Part shown: in pieces, positions 18,689-30,639 of the stretch | Position numbering within the stretch: position 1 is the first letter of the stretch | Layout: each line of letters starts with the position of its first letter | Source: Pseudomonadota bacterium | GTDB taxonomy: Bacteria; Pseudomonadota; Gammaproteobacteria; Acidiferrobacterales; Acidiferrobacteraceae | DNA: 35,235 nt | Direction of reading: 5' to 3' | Assembly (NCBI GenBank): GCA_021816425.1 | Contig: JAKAXT010000010.1 | Span: 1 to 35,235 of the forward strand | Notes under the pieces: generated by a model | The model's input: the letters and a program-made list of their open reading frames with translations, nothing else | Told to the model about the DNA's origin: nothing | The model's database searches: none | Program-made: the position numbers and the translations under genes

Positions 18689-19837
18689 TCAGGCGAGCGA
18701 GCGGCGGCGGTCGAGCAGATGGAAGCCCTGGAGCGGGGCCTTTTGGTTGCGCCCGAAGGCGATGACCTTGAAGAGCTCGCCCATCTCGTGCGGGAGCGTG
18801 AGACGCTTGATCGCCTGGCGCGCAAGCAGGGCCTCGCGCTCGTCGTCTGGCATGTCCTCGCCGATGCCAAGCGCGAGCAGAAAGGCCCCCTGGCTCGTGT
18901 AGCCCGCAAGCTCGAGCCCCTCTGCCAGGCCCGCGCGGGCGACTGCCGTGAAATCGACGTGTACGGTGATGTCCTGAAGGCCCGGCAGGATCAAAGGATC
19001 GGGGTGGGCCTGTTGGCGGAAGTGGCACATGAGCGTGCCTTGTCGGCGCTCCGGGTGATAGAACTCGGCGCGCGGGAAGCCGTAATCGATCAGGACGATC
19101 ACGCCGCGCGCGAGGCGAGCGGAGGCCTTGCGCAGGAAGTCGCGGACCCCCGGCAGGACCTCCGACTCGTAGCCATCGGCCAGCGCGAGGCCGGCGAGCG
19201 CCGCGGTCGTCGGCGGCTCCTCGGGGCCTTCGGCAAAGACCCGGACTCCGGCCGCGTCGCGCGTGACGAGGAGGCCTCGGGCGCGCCCGTCCCGGATGCG
19301 GAATCGGGCCGCCGGGAGCGCGTCGAGGATCTCGTTCCCCAGGACGATCGAGGCCTCGGCATCGGGCCAGTCGGCCACCACGAAGACCCGGTCGGCCCAT
19401 TGCGGGATCTCCGATGCCACGCGCTCCTGCGCGGCGGCGCGCAGGCGTGCGCTCCGTTCTATCATCCAGTAGCGCTCGGGGAGTCTGCAGGCCGCGCCCA
19501 GGGCCTTCAGGGTGTCCACCGCCAGCTGGCCGTTTCCGGAGCCCACCTCCATAATAGAGCCGCCGTGCGCGGCCAGTACCGGCGCCCATTGGCGGGCGAG
19601 CGCGCGGGCGAGGTGCGCGGACAAGAGCGGTGCCGTGACGTAATCCCCGCGCGCGCCGAAGACCTCGCGCCGCGCGTAATAGCCGCACTCGTCGTCGTAG
19701 AGTGCCCATTCCATGTAATCGGCGAAGGCGAGCGGCCCTTGGGCGAGGCGCGCCTCGAGGACCCGCTCATTATGCGCGAGCGCGGCCTTTTCCGGAGGCG
19801 AGAGCGCGGCCCATGCGGGAAGCGAAGAACCGGACAT
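18689..19837 (-). CDS. MidA/NDUFAF7-like SAM-dependent methyltransferase (DUF185)
   Basis: FADYMEWALYDDECGYYARREVFGARGDYVTAPLLS, IMEVGSGNGQLAVDTL. Confidence 0.9.
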   Translation of the reverse strand: MSGSSLPAWAALSPPEKAALAHNERVLEARLAQGPLAFADYMEWALYDDECGYYARREVFGARGDYVTAPLLSAHLARALARQWAPVLAAHGGSIMEVGSGNGQLAVDTLKALGAACRLPERYWMIERSARLRAAAQERVASEIPQWADRVFVVADWPDAEASIVLGNEILDALPAARFRIRDGRARGLLVTRDAAGVRVFAEGPEEPPTTAALAGLALADGYESEVLPGVRDFLRKASARLARGVIVLIDYGFPRAEFYHPERRQGTLMCHFRQQAHPDPLILPGLQDITVHVDFTAVARAGLAEGLELAGYTSQGAFLLALGIGEDMPDDEREALLARQAIKRLTLPHEMGELFKVIAFGRNQKAPLQGFHLLDRRRSLA

Positions 19838-19891
19838 GGTTATGAGACCATAGAGGGAACGTCGGCCATTTTGTCACAAAAGGAGAGGGTC

Positions 19892-20632
19892 ATGCAGGTG
19901 TCTGAGCGGGTGGTACTGGTGACGGGCGGCGCGCGGCGGCTGGGCGCCGCCATCGTCCGCCAACTGCACGCCCGCGGCCTGTCGATCGTCCTGCATTACC
20001 GCTCCTCGGCCGATGAGGCGCACCGGCTGCGCGCCGAGCTCGAGTCCGCCCGCCCCGCCAGCGTGGTCCTCGTGCGCGCCGATATCCTGAACGAGGATGC
20101 CCCGCGCGCCCTGGTCGATTGCGCGCTCGCGCGCTTCGGGCGCCTCGACATGCTCGTCAACAATGCCTCGACCTTCTATCCGACGCCGATCCAGGAGGCG
20201 ACGGCCGACCAGTGGGACGACCTCCTGGGGACCAATCTGCGCGCACCGTTTTTCCTGAGCCGTCACGCCGCGCCCCACCTCGCGGCGCAGGGAGGCGCCA
20301 TCGTCAACCTCATCGACATCCATGCCGCGCGTCCGCTCAAGGATTACCCCATTTACAGCGTCGCCAAGGCCGGGCTTGCCATGTTGACCCAGTCGCTGTC
20401 GCGCGAACTGGCTCCGACGATACGCGTGAACGGCGTGGCGCCCGGGGCCATACTGTGGCCCGAGGCGGGGGCCGACGAGGCCGAGCGCGAGCGCGTGCTG
20501 GCGCAGATCCCCCTGCACCGCACGGGCCTCCCCGAGGACATCGCCCGCGCCGTGGCCTTCCTGCTCCTGGATGCCCCTTATGTGACGGGTCAGATACTGG
20601 CAGTCGACGGCGGCCGCTCGACCGTGGCTTGA
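19892..20632 (+). CDS. Pteridine reductase / short-chain dehydrogenase
   Basis: VVLVTGGARRLGAAIVRQLH, LVNNASTFYPTPI, YSVAKAGLAMLTQSLSREL; start at ATG 19892 after AGGAGAGGGTC. Confidence 0.9.
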   Translation: MQVSERVVLVTGGARRLGAAIVRQLHARGLSIVLHYRSSADEAHRLRAELESARPASVVLVRADILNEDAPRALVDCALARFGRLDMLVNNASTFYPTPIQEATADQWDDLLGTNLRAPFFLSRHAAPHLAAQGGAIVNLIDIHAARPLKDYPIYSVAKAGLAMLTQSLSRELAPTIRVNGVAPGAILWPEAGADEAERERVLAQIPLHRTGLPEDIARAVAFLLLDAPYVTGQILAVDGGRSTVA

Positions 20633-20902
20633 GGCCGCAGGCCTGCCGCCATCCCCCTAAGCCTCGGCACGGCGGGGCCTGGGCCCGCGCTTTTGCGAGG
20701 CGGGGACCTGCGTCCGCGCCCGAGGCCTTGCCGGGACCACACGGCCCATGGCGCGCCGCGAGAGCGCATACCCGTAGGGTCCCGAGGCGTCGTGGTGGCC
20801 GGGCGCCACCCGGGACCTCCCCGACCGCGCGTCCTTGTCGCCCGGGGGCCCGGGCTGCGGCCCGGCGGCCTGCGATCGGTCGTCCCCGGAGCCGGGGTCT
20901 CC

Positions 20903-21463
20903 TCAGCCGAAGTGGTAGGTCATCCCGAAGAGCGCGGAGCCGATGTCGAGATCGTGGCCGTTGACGGCCATGGCGCGGTAGATGCGGTATTCGAGGCGCA
21001 GGCCGATGCGGCGCCTCAGGCGATAGGAGATGCCCAGCCCGTAAAAGTCCTGGTGGAGCTCCTCCAGCATGTCGTTTTGCGCCGAGCTGCCCGTGACCCT
21101 ATGTTCGCCCCCGCCCCCCGTACCTATCGTGGACCAGTCCACGAAGCCCACGCGCCCGTAGACATGCCACCGCCGGCCGAATCGGGGGCCCGCGGTCAGC
21201 GAAACGTCGACATTGTTCACGATCGTGGTGTAGGGCTGGCCTTGATCGTGGCCGACCCACCGACCGAGGCGGTTGTAGCCGGCCTCCACGCTAAACCAGG
21301 GGTCGATGGCATAGCCCGCAAAGATTCCCGCGCTCGCGGCGTTGCCGAGGCCCTGGGCATCGGAGGCGCCGATGGTGGCGCCCATGTAGAAGCCGGCGGC
21401 ATGGGCGGCGGTGGACAGGGACAAGACACCGATCAAGGCGGCGGCGCGGGATGTCAAAGGCAT
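20903..21463 (-). CDS. Outer-membrane beta-barrel protein
   Basis: Signal peptide ending STAAHA, GFYMGATIGASDAQG start, terminal aromatic MTYHFG. Confidence 0.78.
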   Translation of the reverse strand: MPLTSRAAALIGVLSLSTAAHAAGFYMGATIGASDAQGLGNAASAGIFAGYAIDPWFSVEAGYNRLGRWVGHDQGQPYTTIVNNVDVSLTAGPRFGRRWHVYGRVGFVDWSTIGTGGGGEHRVTGSSAQNDMLEELHQDFYGLGISYRLRRRIGLRLEYRIYRAMAVNGHDLDIGSALFGMTYHFG

Positions 21464-21490
21464 TAGGCTGTTTATCCTCTCGAGGTGGGT

Positions 21491-21868
21491 TTATGGGGAT
21501 TTCAGGGTGACGTCGGGGGGGCTGGCGCGGTGCCGTTCGATCACGAGCCCGACCTGGCCCGCGCCGCGGATGGCTCCCCGCTTGTCGAGGCGCAGGCGCA
21601 GCCAGGGGACTGGAAACTCCCGCAACACGAGTTCCGCCACGCGTTCCGCGAGGGTCTCGACGAGACGAAACTCCGAGGCCTCCACGAAGGCGACGACGCG
21701 TTTGGCGACCGCCTTGTAGTCGAGCGCATCGCGGATGTCGTCGGACGCCGCCGCGGCGCGTATGTCGACGGCCATGTCGAGATCGAATACGATGGTCTGA
21801 CGGGTCTGGCGCTCCCAGTCCCAGATGCCGATAATGCAATCCGCTTTCAGATCGTGTAAATACAGCAC
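21491..21868 (-). CDS. folB: Dihydroneopterin aldolase
   Basis: LYLHDLKADCIIGIWDWERQTRQTIVFDLDM, ALDYKAVAKRVVAFVE, VETLAERVAELVL; start is GTG 21868 or ATG 21901. Confidence 0.9.
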   Translation of the reverse strand: MLYLHDLKADCIIGIWDWERQTRQTIVFDLDMAVDIRAAAASDDIRDALDYKAVAKRVVAFVEASEFRLVETLAERVAELVLREFPVPWLRLRLDKRGAIRGAGQVGLVIERHRASPPDVTLKSP

Positions 21869-21880
21869 ATCGCTACTGTC

Positions 21881-22516
21881 TTGGGGAACGCCGTCACGCA
21901 TATCTCGATTTGGGCCTATGTTTTGCCGGGGCTTGCCTATCTTTCAGGCTCCCTTTCCACGGCCATTTTGGCAAGTCGGGTGCTCGGGCTGCCCGATCCG
22001 CGTCAGGTGGGCTCGGGAAATCCCGGGGCCACCAATGTGCTGCGCGTCGGGGGCAAGAAGGCCGCCATTATCACCTTAATCGGCGATGTCCTCAAAGGGG
22101 TGCTGCCGGTGATCTTTGCGCGGCTCCTCGGGGTCGCGCCGTGGATCGTCGCGACCGTCGCCTTGTGCGCGCTGCTTGGGCACATCTATCCCGTGTTCTT
22201 TCGTTTTCGCGGCGGCAAGGGCGTGGCCACCGCGCTCGGGGTGCTCGCGGCCATCGATCCCCTGGCGGGCGCCGGACTTCTGGGTATCTGGCTCGTGGTG
22301 GCGATGGCGTTCCGCTATTCGTCGCTCGCGGCGCTCACCGCGGCGGTGGCCGCCCCGTTCCTGATGGCGCTCACCCTGCGCGCCCATGTCGGCGTGTTCT
22401 TTGCCGCCACATCGGCCATGAGCGTGCTCCTCTTGTGGCGCCATCGTAGCAACATCCGCAATCTTCTCGCGGGCCGCGAGACCAAGATCGGCGCTAAGGC
22501 GGCGCAAGTTCGCTGA
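21881..22516 (+). CDS. plsY: Glycerol-3-phosphate acyltransferase
   Basis: [63 protein letters not shown] start assumed. Confidence 0.93.
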   Translation: MGNAVTHISIWAYVLPGLAYLSGSLSTAILASRVLGLPDPRQVGSGNPGATNVLRVGGKKAAIITLIGDVLKGVLPVIFARLLGVAPWIVATVALCALLGHIYPVFFRFRGGKGVATALGVLAAIDPLAGAGLLGIWLVVAMAFRYSSLAALTAAVAAPFLMALTLRAHVGVFFAATSAMSVLLLWRHRSNIRNLLAGRETKIGAKAAQVR

Positions 22517-23504
22517 GGGGCCAGCGGGGACGGACACCGAAATCCTGGCTGCCGGTCTGGCCGGCGGCGAGCCGCAGGCAGCCGGCGTAGGCGATCATGG
22601 CCCCGTTGTCGGTGCAGAAGGCGAGCCGCGGATAGTAGAGCTTGACCCCGAGGGCCCCCGCCTCTTCCGTAAGCCGCTCGCGCAGTCTCTGGTTGGCCCC
22701 CACCCCGCCTGCGATGATGAGGCGCTCATGGCCGGTCTGACGCAGTGCCCGGCGGCACTTCACGGCCAGGGTATCGACGATCGCGTCTTGCAGGGCGTAA
22801 GCGAGATCGCAGACCCGCTCGTCATCCAAGGGCCGATCCCGGGCGGCCTGCAAGAGCGCGGTCTTCAGGCCGCTGAAACTGAACTCCAGACCGGGGCGGT
22901 CGATGAGCGGGCGGGGCAGCCTGAGAGCCGTCTCGCGCCCGCGCATCGCCGCCTTGCTGATGGCGGGCCCCCCCGGGAAACCCAAGCCCAGGACCTGGGC
23001 GCTCTTGTCGAAGGCCTCGCCCGCGGCATCGTCGCGCGATTCGCCAATGATGGTATAGCGGCCGAGCGCCTGGACGTCGGCGAGCAGGGTGTGTCCCCCG
23101 GAGACGAGCAGGGCGAGAAACGGAAAATCCGGCGCCTCCGGTTCGAGTCGTGGCGCGAGGAGGTGGCCTTCCAGGTGGTGCACGCCGAGCGCCGGTATGG
23201 CGAGCGCGAAGGCGAGCGCGCGCGCCAGGGCCGCGCCCACGAGCAGAGCCCCCGCGAGGCCCGGACCGGCCGTATAGGCGATGGCGTCCACGTCGGCGAT
23301 CGTCGCCCCCGCGTCGACGAGCAGGGCGTCGATGAGCGGGAGGAGCTTCTGGATATGGTCGCGCGAGGCGATTTCGGGGACCACGCCGCCGTAGAGGGCA
23401 TGGCTCATCTGGCTGAAAAGCGCATGGGCGCGCAGGCCCGTGTCGCGGTCGTAGAGCGCGACGCCTGTGTCATCGCAGGAGGTCTCGATACCGAGCACGA
23501 GCAT
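22494..23504 (-). CDS. tsaD: tRNA threonylcarbamoyladenosine biosynthesis protein TsaD
   Basis: [51 protein letters not shown]. Confidence 0.97.
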   Translation of the reverse strand: MLVLGIETSCDDTGVALYDRDTGLRAHALFSQMSHALYGGVVPEIASRDHIQKLLPLIDALLVDAGATIADVDAIAYTAGPGLAGALLVGAALARALAFALAIPALGVHHLEGHLLAPRLEPEAPDFPFLALLVSGGHTLLADVQALGRYTIIGESRDDAAGEAFDKSAQVLGLGFPGGPAISKAAMRGRETALRLPRPLIDRPGLEFSFSGLKTALLQAARDRPLDDERVCDLAYALQDAIVDTLAVKCRRALRQTGHERLIIAGGVGANQRLRERLTEEAGALGVKLYYPRLAFCTDNGAMIAYAGCLRLAAGQTGSQDFGVRPRWPLSELAPP

Positions 23505-23693
23505 GGGCCGTGGTCCTGGTTTCACCTGAGGAAACCGTGCAGCTTACCGCCCCGGGGCGCGTTCACCAAGGGCGCGGCGCTCGGGGCCGGGCCCCGGCGA
23601 CAGCCCCGCCCTAGGCGGCGCCATCCCTGGGTAGTCGAGAAGCGCCTCCTTTTTGGCGGCGTCACCGCCCCCGGCCGCGGCACCGTGTAGCGG

Positions 23694-23722
23694 TGTACAA
23701 ATCGCTCGGCGCGCGCTAGAAT
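23694..23722 (+). promoter_or_regulatory. Candidate promoter upstream of rpsU: TGTACA-N17-TAGAAT
   Basis: -35-like 23694-23699, 17-nt spacer, -10-like 23717-23722. Confidence 0.6.
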
Positions 23723-23781
23723 CCGCCGTTTACCACGGGCCGCCGGCTCAACTACCACTTATAGCGAGGTGTATTGCGTCT

Positions 23782-23997
23782 ATGCCATCGGTGCGCGTCA
23801 AGGAGCACGAACCCTTCGAGGTTGCGCTTCGTCGTTTTCGCAGGTCGTGTGAGAAGGCGGGTGTGTTCGCCGAGGTTCGTCGTCGCGAGTTCTATGAGAA
23901 GCCGACGGCAGTCCGCAAGCGCAAGGCGGCGGCCGCGCGCAAGCGCGAGTTGAAGAAGATCGCCCGCGTCGCCCAGCGCGCCAACAGGCCGTTCTAG
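23782..23997 (+). CDS. rpsU: 30S ribosomal protein S21
   Basis: [55 protein letters not shown]. Confidence 0.98.
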   Translation: MPSVRVKEHEPFEVALRRFRRSCEKAGVFAEVRRREFYEKPTAVRKRKAAAARKRELKKIARVAQRANRPF

Positions 23998-24003
23998 GGA
24001 TCC

Positions 24004-24447
24004 ATGGCGCTGAAGGAGCAAATCGCCGAGGACATGAAGGCGGCGATGCGCGCCAAGGACACGCCGCGGCTCGAGGCGATCCGGATGTTGCGAGCCGCCA
24101 TCCAGCGCCGGGAGGTCGACGAGCGCGTGTCGCTGGACGATACCGGGGTCCTTGTGGTCCTGGAAAAACTCGTGCGCCAGGGTCAGGAGTCGATCGAGCA
24201 GTTCAGCGCGGCAGGCCGCGCGGACCTCGTGGAGAAGGAGCAGGCCTCGCTCGCCGTATGGCAAGCCTACCGGCCCGCGCCCTTGTCCGCGCAGGAGATC
24301 GAAGACCTCATTCAAGAGGCCATGGCGCACACGCAGGCCACCTCGATCAAGGATATGGGACGGGTGGTGGCCCACATCAAGCCGCGCGCGCAGGGGCGGG
24401 CCGACATGGCCGCCGTGAGCGCGCGGATCAAGGAGCGGCTGAGTTAA
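24004..24447 (+). CDS. yqeY: GatB/YqeY-domain protein
   Basis: MALKEQIAEDMKAAMRAKDTPRLEAIRMLRAAIQRREVDE; located between rpsU and dnaG. Confidence 0.95.
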   Translation: MALKEQIAEDMKAAMRAKDTPRLEAIRMLRAAIQRREVDERVSLDDTGVLVVLEKLVRQGQESIEQFSAAGRADLVEKEQASLAVWQAYRPAPLSAQEIEDLIQEAMAHTQATSIKDMGRVVAHIKPRAQGRADMAAVSARIKERLS

Positions 24448-24491
24448 GGAAGGGCGCCTGTCTTCCCTATGCGGGCGCCTGGGGGGCCTGT

Positions 24492-26228
24492 GTGGCAACA
24501 AAGATACCGTCGCCCTTCATCGATGCGGTCCTCGCGCGCACGGACATCGTCGAGCTGATCGGCGGTCGCGTGCCCTTGCGCAAGGCCGGCCGGGATTACA
24601 AGGCCTGCTGTCCTTTCCATGAAGAACGGACCCCCTCGTTTACGGTAAGCGCGGATAAGCAGTTCTATCACTGTTTCGGTTGTGGGGCGCATGGGTCTGC
24701 GATCGGATTCCTGATGAACTACGATCGCCTGGGCTTTGTCGAGGCGGTGACGGACTTGGCCAAGCGGGCCGGTCTCGAGATGCCGCAGGAGGGTCGCCCG
24801 ACCGTAAAGGCGGGGCCGGACCTGCAGCCTGTGCTTACGGCCGCCGCACACTATTATCAGGAGGCCTTGCGCCACCATCCGTCCGCCGAGCGCGCCCAGG
24901 CCTATCTGAAGGGGCGGGGTATAACGGGGACGATCGCCAAGGGTTTTCAGTTGGGCTACGCCCCCCCTGGCTGGAATGGCCTCCTGAACGCCCTGGCCCG
25001 GGACTTCGATCCACCCTTGCTGGAACGCGCGGGCCTCGTCATCGCCCGCGAGGGGGCGGGGGGCTTCTACGACAGGTTTCGCGACCGGGTGATGTTTCCG
25101 ATCGCGGATGCGCGGGGGCGCATCATAGGGTTCGGCGGCCGGGTGCTCGATCAGGGTGAGCCCAAATATATGAATTCGCCGGAGACGGCGTTGTTTCATA
25201 AGGGGCGCGAGATCTACGGCCTGCCACAGGCGCTGGACGCCATCGACAAGGCCGGACAGGTAGTCGTCGTAGAGGGCTATATGGACGTCCTCGCCCTGTC
25301 CCAGTTCGGTATCGCCCATGTGGTCGCGACCTTGGGGACCGCCACCACCCGCGAACACCTCGACCGTCTGTTTCGTTATGCGCCGGAGATCGTTTTTTGC
25401 TTCGATGGCGATCGGGCCGGGCGCGAGGCGGCATGGCGCGCCCTGGAGCAGGCGCTTGCGGCCTTGAGGGATGGGCGCCAGGTGAGCTTTTTGTTTCTGC
25501 CCGAAGGCGAGGACCCCGACACCCTGGTGCGGGCCGAGGGCGCGGCCGGGTTCCAGGCGCGGCTGCGCGGCGCCACCGAGCTTCCGGAGTTCTTCTTCGA
25601 GACCTTGTCGGCCCGGGCCGATCTTTCGCGCCTGGATGGGCGGGCGCGGTTGGTTGAACTTGCCAAGCCCCTGTTGTCGAAGCTAGCGAAGGGGGCGCTC
25701 TACGAACTCATGATAGGCCGGTTGGCGGAGCTGACCGCGCTGAAAGCCCCGCAGGCCGAGGTTTTGGTGCCGGCCCGCGCCGAGGAGGCGCGCCGGGCGG
25801 AGCCCCTGGTCCCGGTGCGCGGCGGTTCGCTCGTGCGTCAGGCCGTGGCCTTGCTTTTGCAATACCCCGCCCTCATTGAGGAAGTCGGGGAACTCCCGTT
25901 GCCCGGGAGACCAGGGATGGATGTGCTGGCGGCGCTCGTGGCGCTGCTGCGGGAAACGCCGGGACTGACGACCGGGGCCATCCTCGAGCGATTCGCCGAC
26001 AGTGCGCACCGCTCGACCTTGGCGCGGCTCGCCGTCTGGGAGTACCCGTCGCTGCTGCCCGATCACAAGGGGGTCATGCGTGACATCATGAGCACACTGA
26101 ACGAGCAGGCCCGCGCGGCCAAGGCCAAAGAGCGTCATAACTTCTTGATTAATAAAGGCAGTCTTACTCCTGACGAGCAGGCGGAGCTGGTCGCCTATCT
26201 GCGGAGTCGCAATCCCGGGGCGCAGTAA
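24492..26228 (+). CDS. dnaG: DNA primase
   Basis: GTG start; zinc finger CPFHEERTPSFTVSADKQFYHCFGCGAHGSA; TOPRIM VVVEGYMDVLALSQFG and FDGDRAGREAAWRALE. Confidence 0.97.
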   Translation: MATKIPSPFIDAVLARTDIVELIGGRVPLRKAGRDYKACCPFHEERTPSFTVSADKQFYHCFGCGAHGSAIGFLMNYDRLGFVEAVTDLAKRAGLEMPQEGRPTVKAGPDLQPVLTAAAHYYQEALRHHPSAERAQAYLKGRGITGTIAKGFQLGYAPPGWNGLLNALARDFDPPLLERAGLVIAREGAGGFYDRFRDRVMFPIADARGRIIGFGGRVLDQGEPKYMNSPETALFHKGREIYGLPQALDAIDKAGQVVVVEGYMDVLALSQFGIAHVVATLGTATTREHLDRLFRYAPEIVFCFDGDRAGREAAWRALEQALAALRDGRQVSFLFLPEGEDPDTLVRAEGAAGFQARLRGATELPEFFFETLSARADLSRLDGRARLVELAKPLLSKLAKGALYELMIGRLAELTALKAPQAEVLVPARAEEARRAEPLVPVRGGSLVRQAVALLLQYPALIEEVGELPLPGRPGMDVLAALVALLRETPGLTTGAILERFADSAHRSTLARLAVWEYPSLLPDHKGVMRDIMSTLNEQARAAKAKERHNFLINKGSLTPDEQAELVAYLRSRNPGAQ

Positions 26229-26256
26229 CCGTCGAGGCGTGATGTCGATGGCCTGC

Positions 26257-26262
26257 TATACT
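26257..26262 (+). promoter_or_regulatory. Candidate extended -10 promoter (TGC TATACT) for rpoD
   Basis: TGnTATACT in the dnaG-rpoD gap; no good -35 at 17 nt. Confidence 0.5.
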
Positions 26263-26318
26263 TACCAGTTAATTTTTGAGTCCGAACTCAACTGAAACGG
26301 CACGAAGGGCGACCTTAA

Positions 26319-28166
<1,848 letters not shown>

Positions 28167-28175
28167 ACCCCTTAC

Positions 28176-28252
28176 GGGCCTGTAGCTCAGTCGGTTAGAG
28201 CAGGGGACTCATAATCCTCTGGTCGAAGGTTCGAGTCCTTCCGGGCCCACCA
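28176..28252 (+). tRNA. tRNA with CAT anticodon, probably tRNA-Ile2 (lysidine)
   Basis: Full cloverleaf: GGGCCTG/CGGGCCC acceptor, GCTC/GAGC D stem, GGGGA-CTCATAA-TCCTC anticodon arm, GAAGG-TTCGAGT-CCTTC T arm, encoded CCA; C4:G69 and C5:G68 pairs. Confidence 0.93.
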
Positions 28253-28262
28253 TGTCCGACGG

Positions 28263-28289
28263 CGGGTTGCGCAGTTCGTGCGCGACCCG
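28263..28289 (+). terminator. Hairpin after the tRNA, possible terminator of the rpsU-rpoD-tRNA unit
   Basis: CGGGTTGCGC-AGTTCGT-GCGCGACCCG (one G-U pair) followed by TTCGTCC. Confidence 0.4.
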
Positions 28290-28672
28290 TTCGTCCCCTG
28301 GCTTCTGCCAGGCCCCGAGATTTTGTCGAGGGCCGCCTTATCCGTTCAGCCCAAGCTCGATACCGCGGGCCCCGGGCCTGCCTCTTTTGTGCCGTTTCCC
28401 GAGAAGACGACTGTTCTTGCCGGACCTTCTTGTTTCGGCCGCGCGATGGCGACTTTGCGGCGGCGGCCGACCCCGGACCCCGCGTCCGTCGACCATAAGG
28501 CATGATCCGGCGCGCGGGCGCCCGGACTGCTGCCCGGGGCGCGGGTTCGGTAAGCTCTGGCGTCACGGCCGGGTTTACGCGGCGCCATCCCCGGTTCCCG
28601 TCGCCATGAGAGGGGCGCGCCTCGCCATGCCCTCCCAGGGGGTATCCCGGGGCGCGTCACCCGTTGGCGTCC

Positions 28673-29662
28673 CTAGGGTTCGCGCTGTCGTGCTTTGTCG
28701 GGAAGGGGGTAATGGCAGGCGACGAGGCGCTCGCCATCAAGGACGGTGGGCTCCGGGGAATCGAGGTGGCAGCGCGACTGCGCGTGGTGGCACCAAGGGC
28801 AATAGACGCAGCCCATGGACGGGATGTGGCTTGCGCGGGAGATGGCGCTCGACAGGGTCTTCATGTCCCGCCCACTGGTCGGATTGGGCAATGCCGCGAG
28901 CAGGGAGGCGGTGTAGGGGTGGGCAGGGCTTTCTATCAGGGCGGTCGTGGGCCCCTGTTCCATCATGTGTCCCCCGAAGAGGACCAGCGTGCAGTGGGCC
29001 ACGTAGGAGATTGCCGAAAGGTCATGGCTTATGAAAAGGTAGCTCAAGCCTTTTTCGGCCTGGAGGTCGCGCAGGAGGTTCAGGATACGGGCTTGCAGCG
29101 AGACGTCGAGCCCGGAGGTCGGTTCATCCAGCACGAGCAGGCGCGGCTCCGTTGCGAGCGCGCGCGCGAGCGCGACGCGCTGGCGCTGCCCCCCCGAGAG
29201 CTGGCGTGGGTGGCGTGACAGCGCGGCCTCGTCGAGACCGACGCGCCGAAGCAGTTCGATGGCTTTGCGCTGCCGCGCGACCCGCGCCATCCCGAAGGCG
29301 AGGTGCAGGGGTTCGGAGACGATACGATCGACCGTCATGCGCGGGTTCATGGCCTCGAAGGGGTCCTGAAAGACGAGCTGCATCTGTCGCCTGAAGGGCC
29401 GCAGGGCCGCGCCCTTCAGTGCGGTGATCTCGATGCCGTCCCAGAAAATCCGCCCCTGGCTTATGGGCGTCATCTGCAAGACCGCGTGCCCGAGCGTCGT
29501 CTTGCCACAACCGGATTCCCCGACGATTCCAAGGGTCTTTCCACCGGAAAGCGAGAAGCTGATGTCGGCGAGGGCCGTGTGGCGCCGTTCCTCCTTGTGG
29601 CCCAGCCGCGGCCTCTTCACATATTCGACAGTCAGGTTTTCGACCTGAAGACCGCTCATCAT
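28673..29662 (-). CDS. Peptide-type ABC transporter ATP-binding protein (OppF/DppF type)
   Basis: Walker A GESGCGKTT, LSGGQRQRVALARAL, LVLDEPTSGLD, Cys-rich C-terminus. Confidence 0.92.
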   Translation of the reverse strand: MMSGLQVENLTVEYVKRPRLGHKEERRHTALADISFSLSGGKTLGIVGESGCGKTTLGHAVLQMTPISQGRIFWDGIEITALKGAALRPFRRQMQLVFQDPFEAMNPRMTVDRIVSEPLHLAFGMARVARQRKAIELLRRVGLDEAALSRHPRQLSGGQRQRVALARALATEPRLLVLDEPTSGLDVSLQARILNLLRDLQAEKGLSYLFISHDLSAISYVAHCTLVLFGGHMMEQGPTTALIESPAHPYTASLLAALPNPTSGRDMKTLSSAISRASHIPSMGCVYCPWCHHAQSRCHLDSPEPTVLDGERLVACHYPLPDKARQREP

Positions 29663-30639
29663 GGCGCCTCCGGACAGGGATGAAAACAGGCAAAGCGTGG
29701 CTCGGTCCGCCGCATGGCAGGCTCGTTCTGGCGGCAGTCGTCGCGCGCGTTCGGGCAGCGTGGGGCGAAGCGGCAGCCCGCGGGCAGGGCGCCGGGCCCC
29801 GGGGGCAATCCCGGTATCTCGGCAAGCCGGCCGCCGTGCCCGTGAAGCGGCGGGACCGCGTCACGCAGAGCGCGGCTGTAGGGATGGCGTGGCGCCTCGA
29901 AAAAGTCCGCGGCGCGGCCTTCCTCGATCCCGCGCCCCGCGTAGAGCACGAGTATCCGATCGGCGCGGGATGCGGCAAGGGCCAAGTCGTGAGTGATGAA
30001 GACCACGGCAAGCCCGCGTTCGCGGCGCAGTCGCGCGAGCAGATCGAGGATCTGCGCCTGAACCACGACATCGAGGGCGGTCGTCGGCTCATCGGCTATG
30101 AGCAGCGTCGGGTCGCAGACGAGCGCCATGGCGATCATGGCGCGCTGGCGCATGCCGCCGGAGAGCTGGTGGGGGTAGGTCTCCGGACCGTCCGCCGCGT
30201 GCGCGAGCCCCACCTCGGTCAGAAGTGCGCGCAGCCGCTTCTGGGCCGCGCGCCGCGTCCCGCCCCTGTGGACCCGATAGGTCTCGGCGATCTGGGCCCG
30301 TATGCCGCGGCTCGGATTGAGGGCGGTCAGCGGGTTCTGGAAGACGAGTCCCATGTCGCGCCCGCGCCGCGCCCGCAGCGCGGGCTCGGGCAGCGCCGTG
30401 AGCACCGTGTCATGCAGATGGATCGAGCCCGCGAGGCGCCGCACCCCGAAGGGCAAGAGGCCGAAGATGGCGGCGGCGGTTAGCGATTTGCCGGAGCCCG
30501 ATTCGCCCACGAAGGCCAGCATCTCGCCTTCGGCCACTTCGAATGAAAGGTCGTCGACCAGCGGCCGCGCGCGCCCCGCGTGCGCAAGCCCTATGGTGAG
30601 GCCGCGGACATCAAGCACGATGCGACCTTGCGCGCTCAT
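29659..30639 (-). CDS. Peptide-type ABC transporter ATP-binding protein (OppD/DppD type)
   Basis: [46 protein letters not shown]-terminal [15 protein letters not shown]; start [14 protein letters not shown]. Confidence 0.93.
   Translation of the reverse strand: MSAQGRIVLDVRGLTIGLAHAGRARPLVDDLSFEVAEGEMLAFVGESGSGKSLTAAAIFGLLPFGVRRLAGSIHLHDTVLTALPEPALRARRGRDMGLVFQNPLTALNPSRGIRAQIAETYRVHRGGTRRAAQKRLRALLTEVGLAHAADGPETYPHQLSGGMRQRAMIAMALVCDPTLLIADEPTTALDVVVQAQILDLLARLRRERGLAVVFITHDLALAASRADRILVLYAGRGIEEGRAADFFEAPRHPYSRALRDAVPPLHGHGGRLAEIPGLPPGPGALPAGCRFAPRCPNARDDCRQNEPAMRRTEPRFACFHPCPEAP

Noticed and set aside
16003-18909. 968-aa minus-strand ORF opposite cbbQ/cbbO
   Set aside because: GC-rich shadow frame: low-complexity Arg/Gly/Ala sequence without recognisable motifs, fully antisense to well-supported genes.
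18719-19891. N-terminal part of the 637-aa ORF ending in the pteridine reductase
   Set aside because: Antisense to the midA-like gene; the reductase clearly starts at ATG 19892 behind a Shine-Dalgarno.
28195-28566. Minus-strand ORF ending GPGRTRTFDQRIMSPLL
   Set aside because: This peptide is the antisense translation of the tRNA gene, a well-known annotation artefact.
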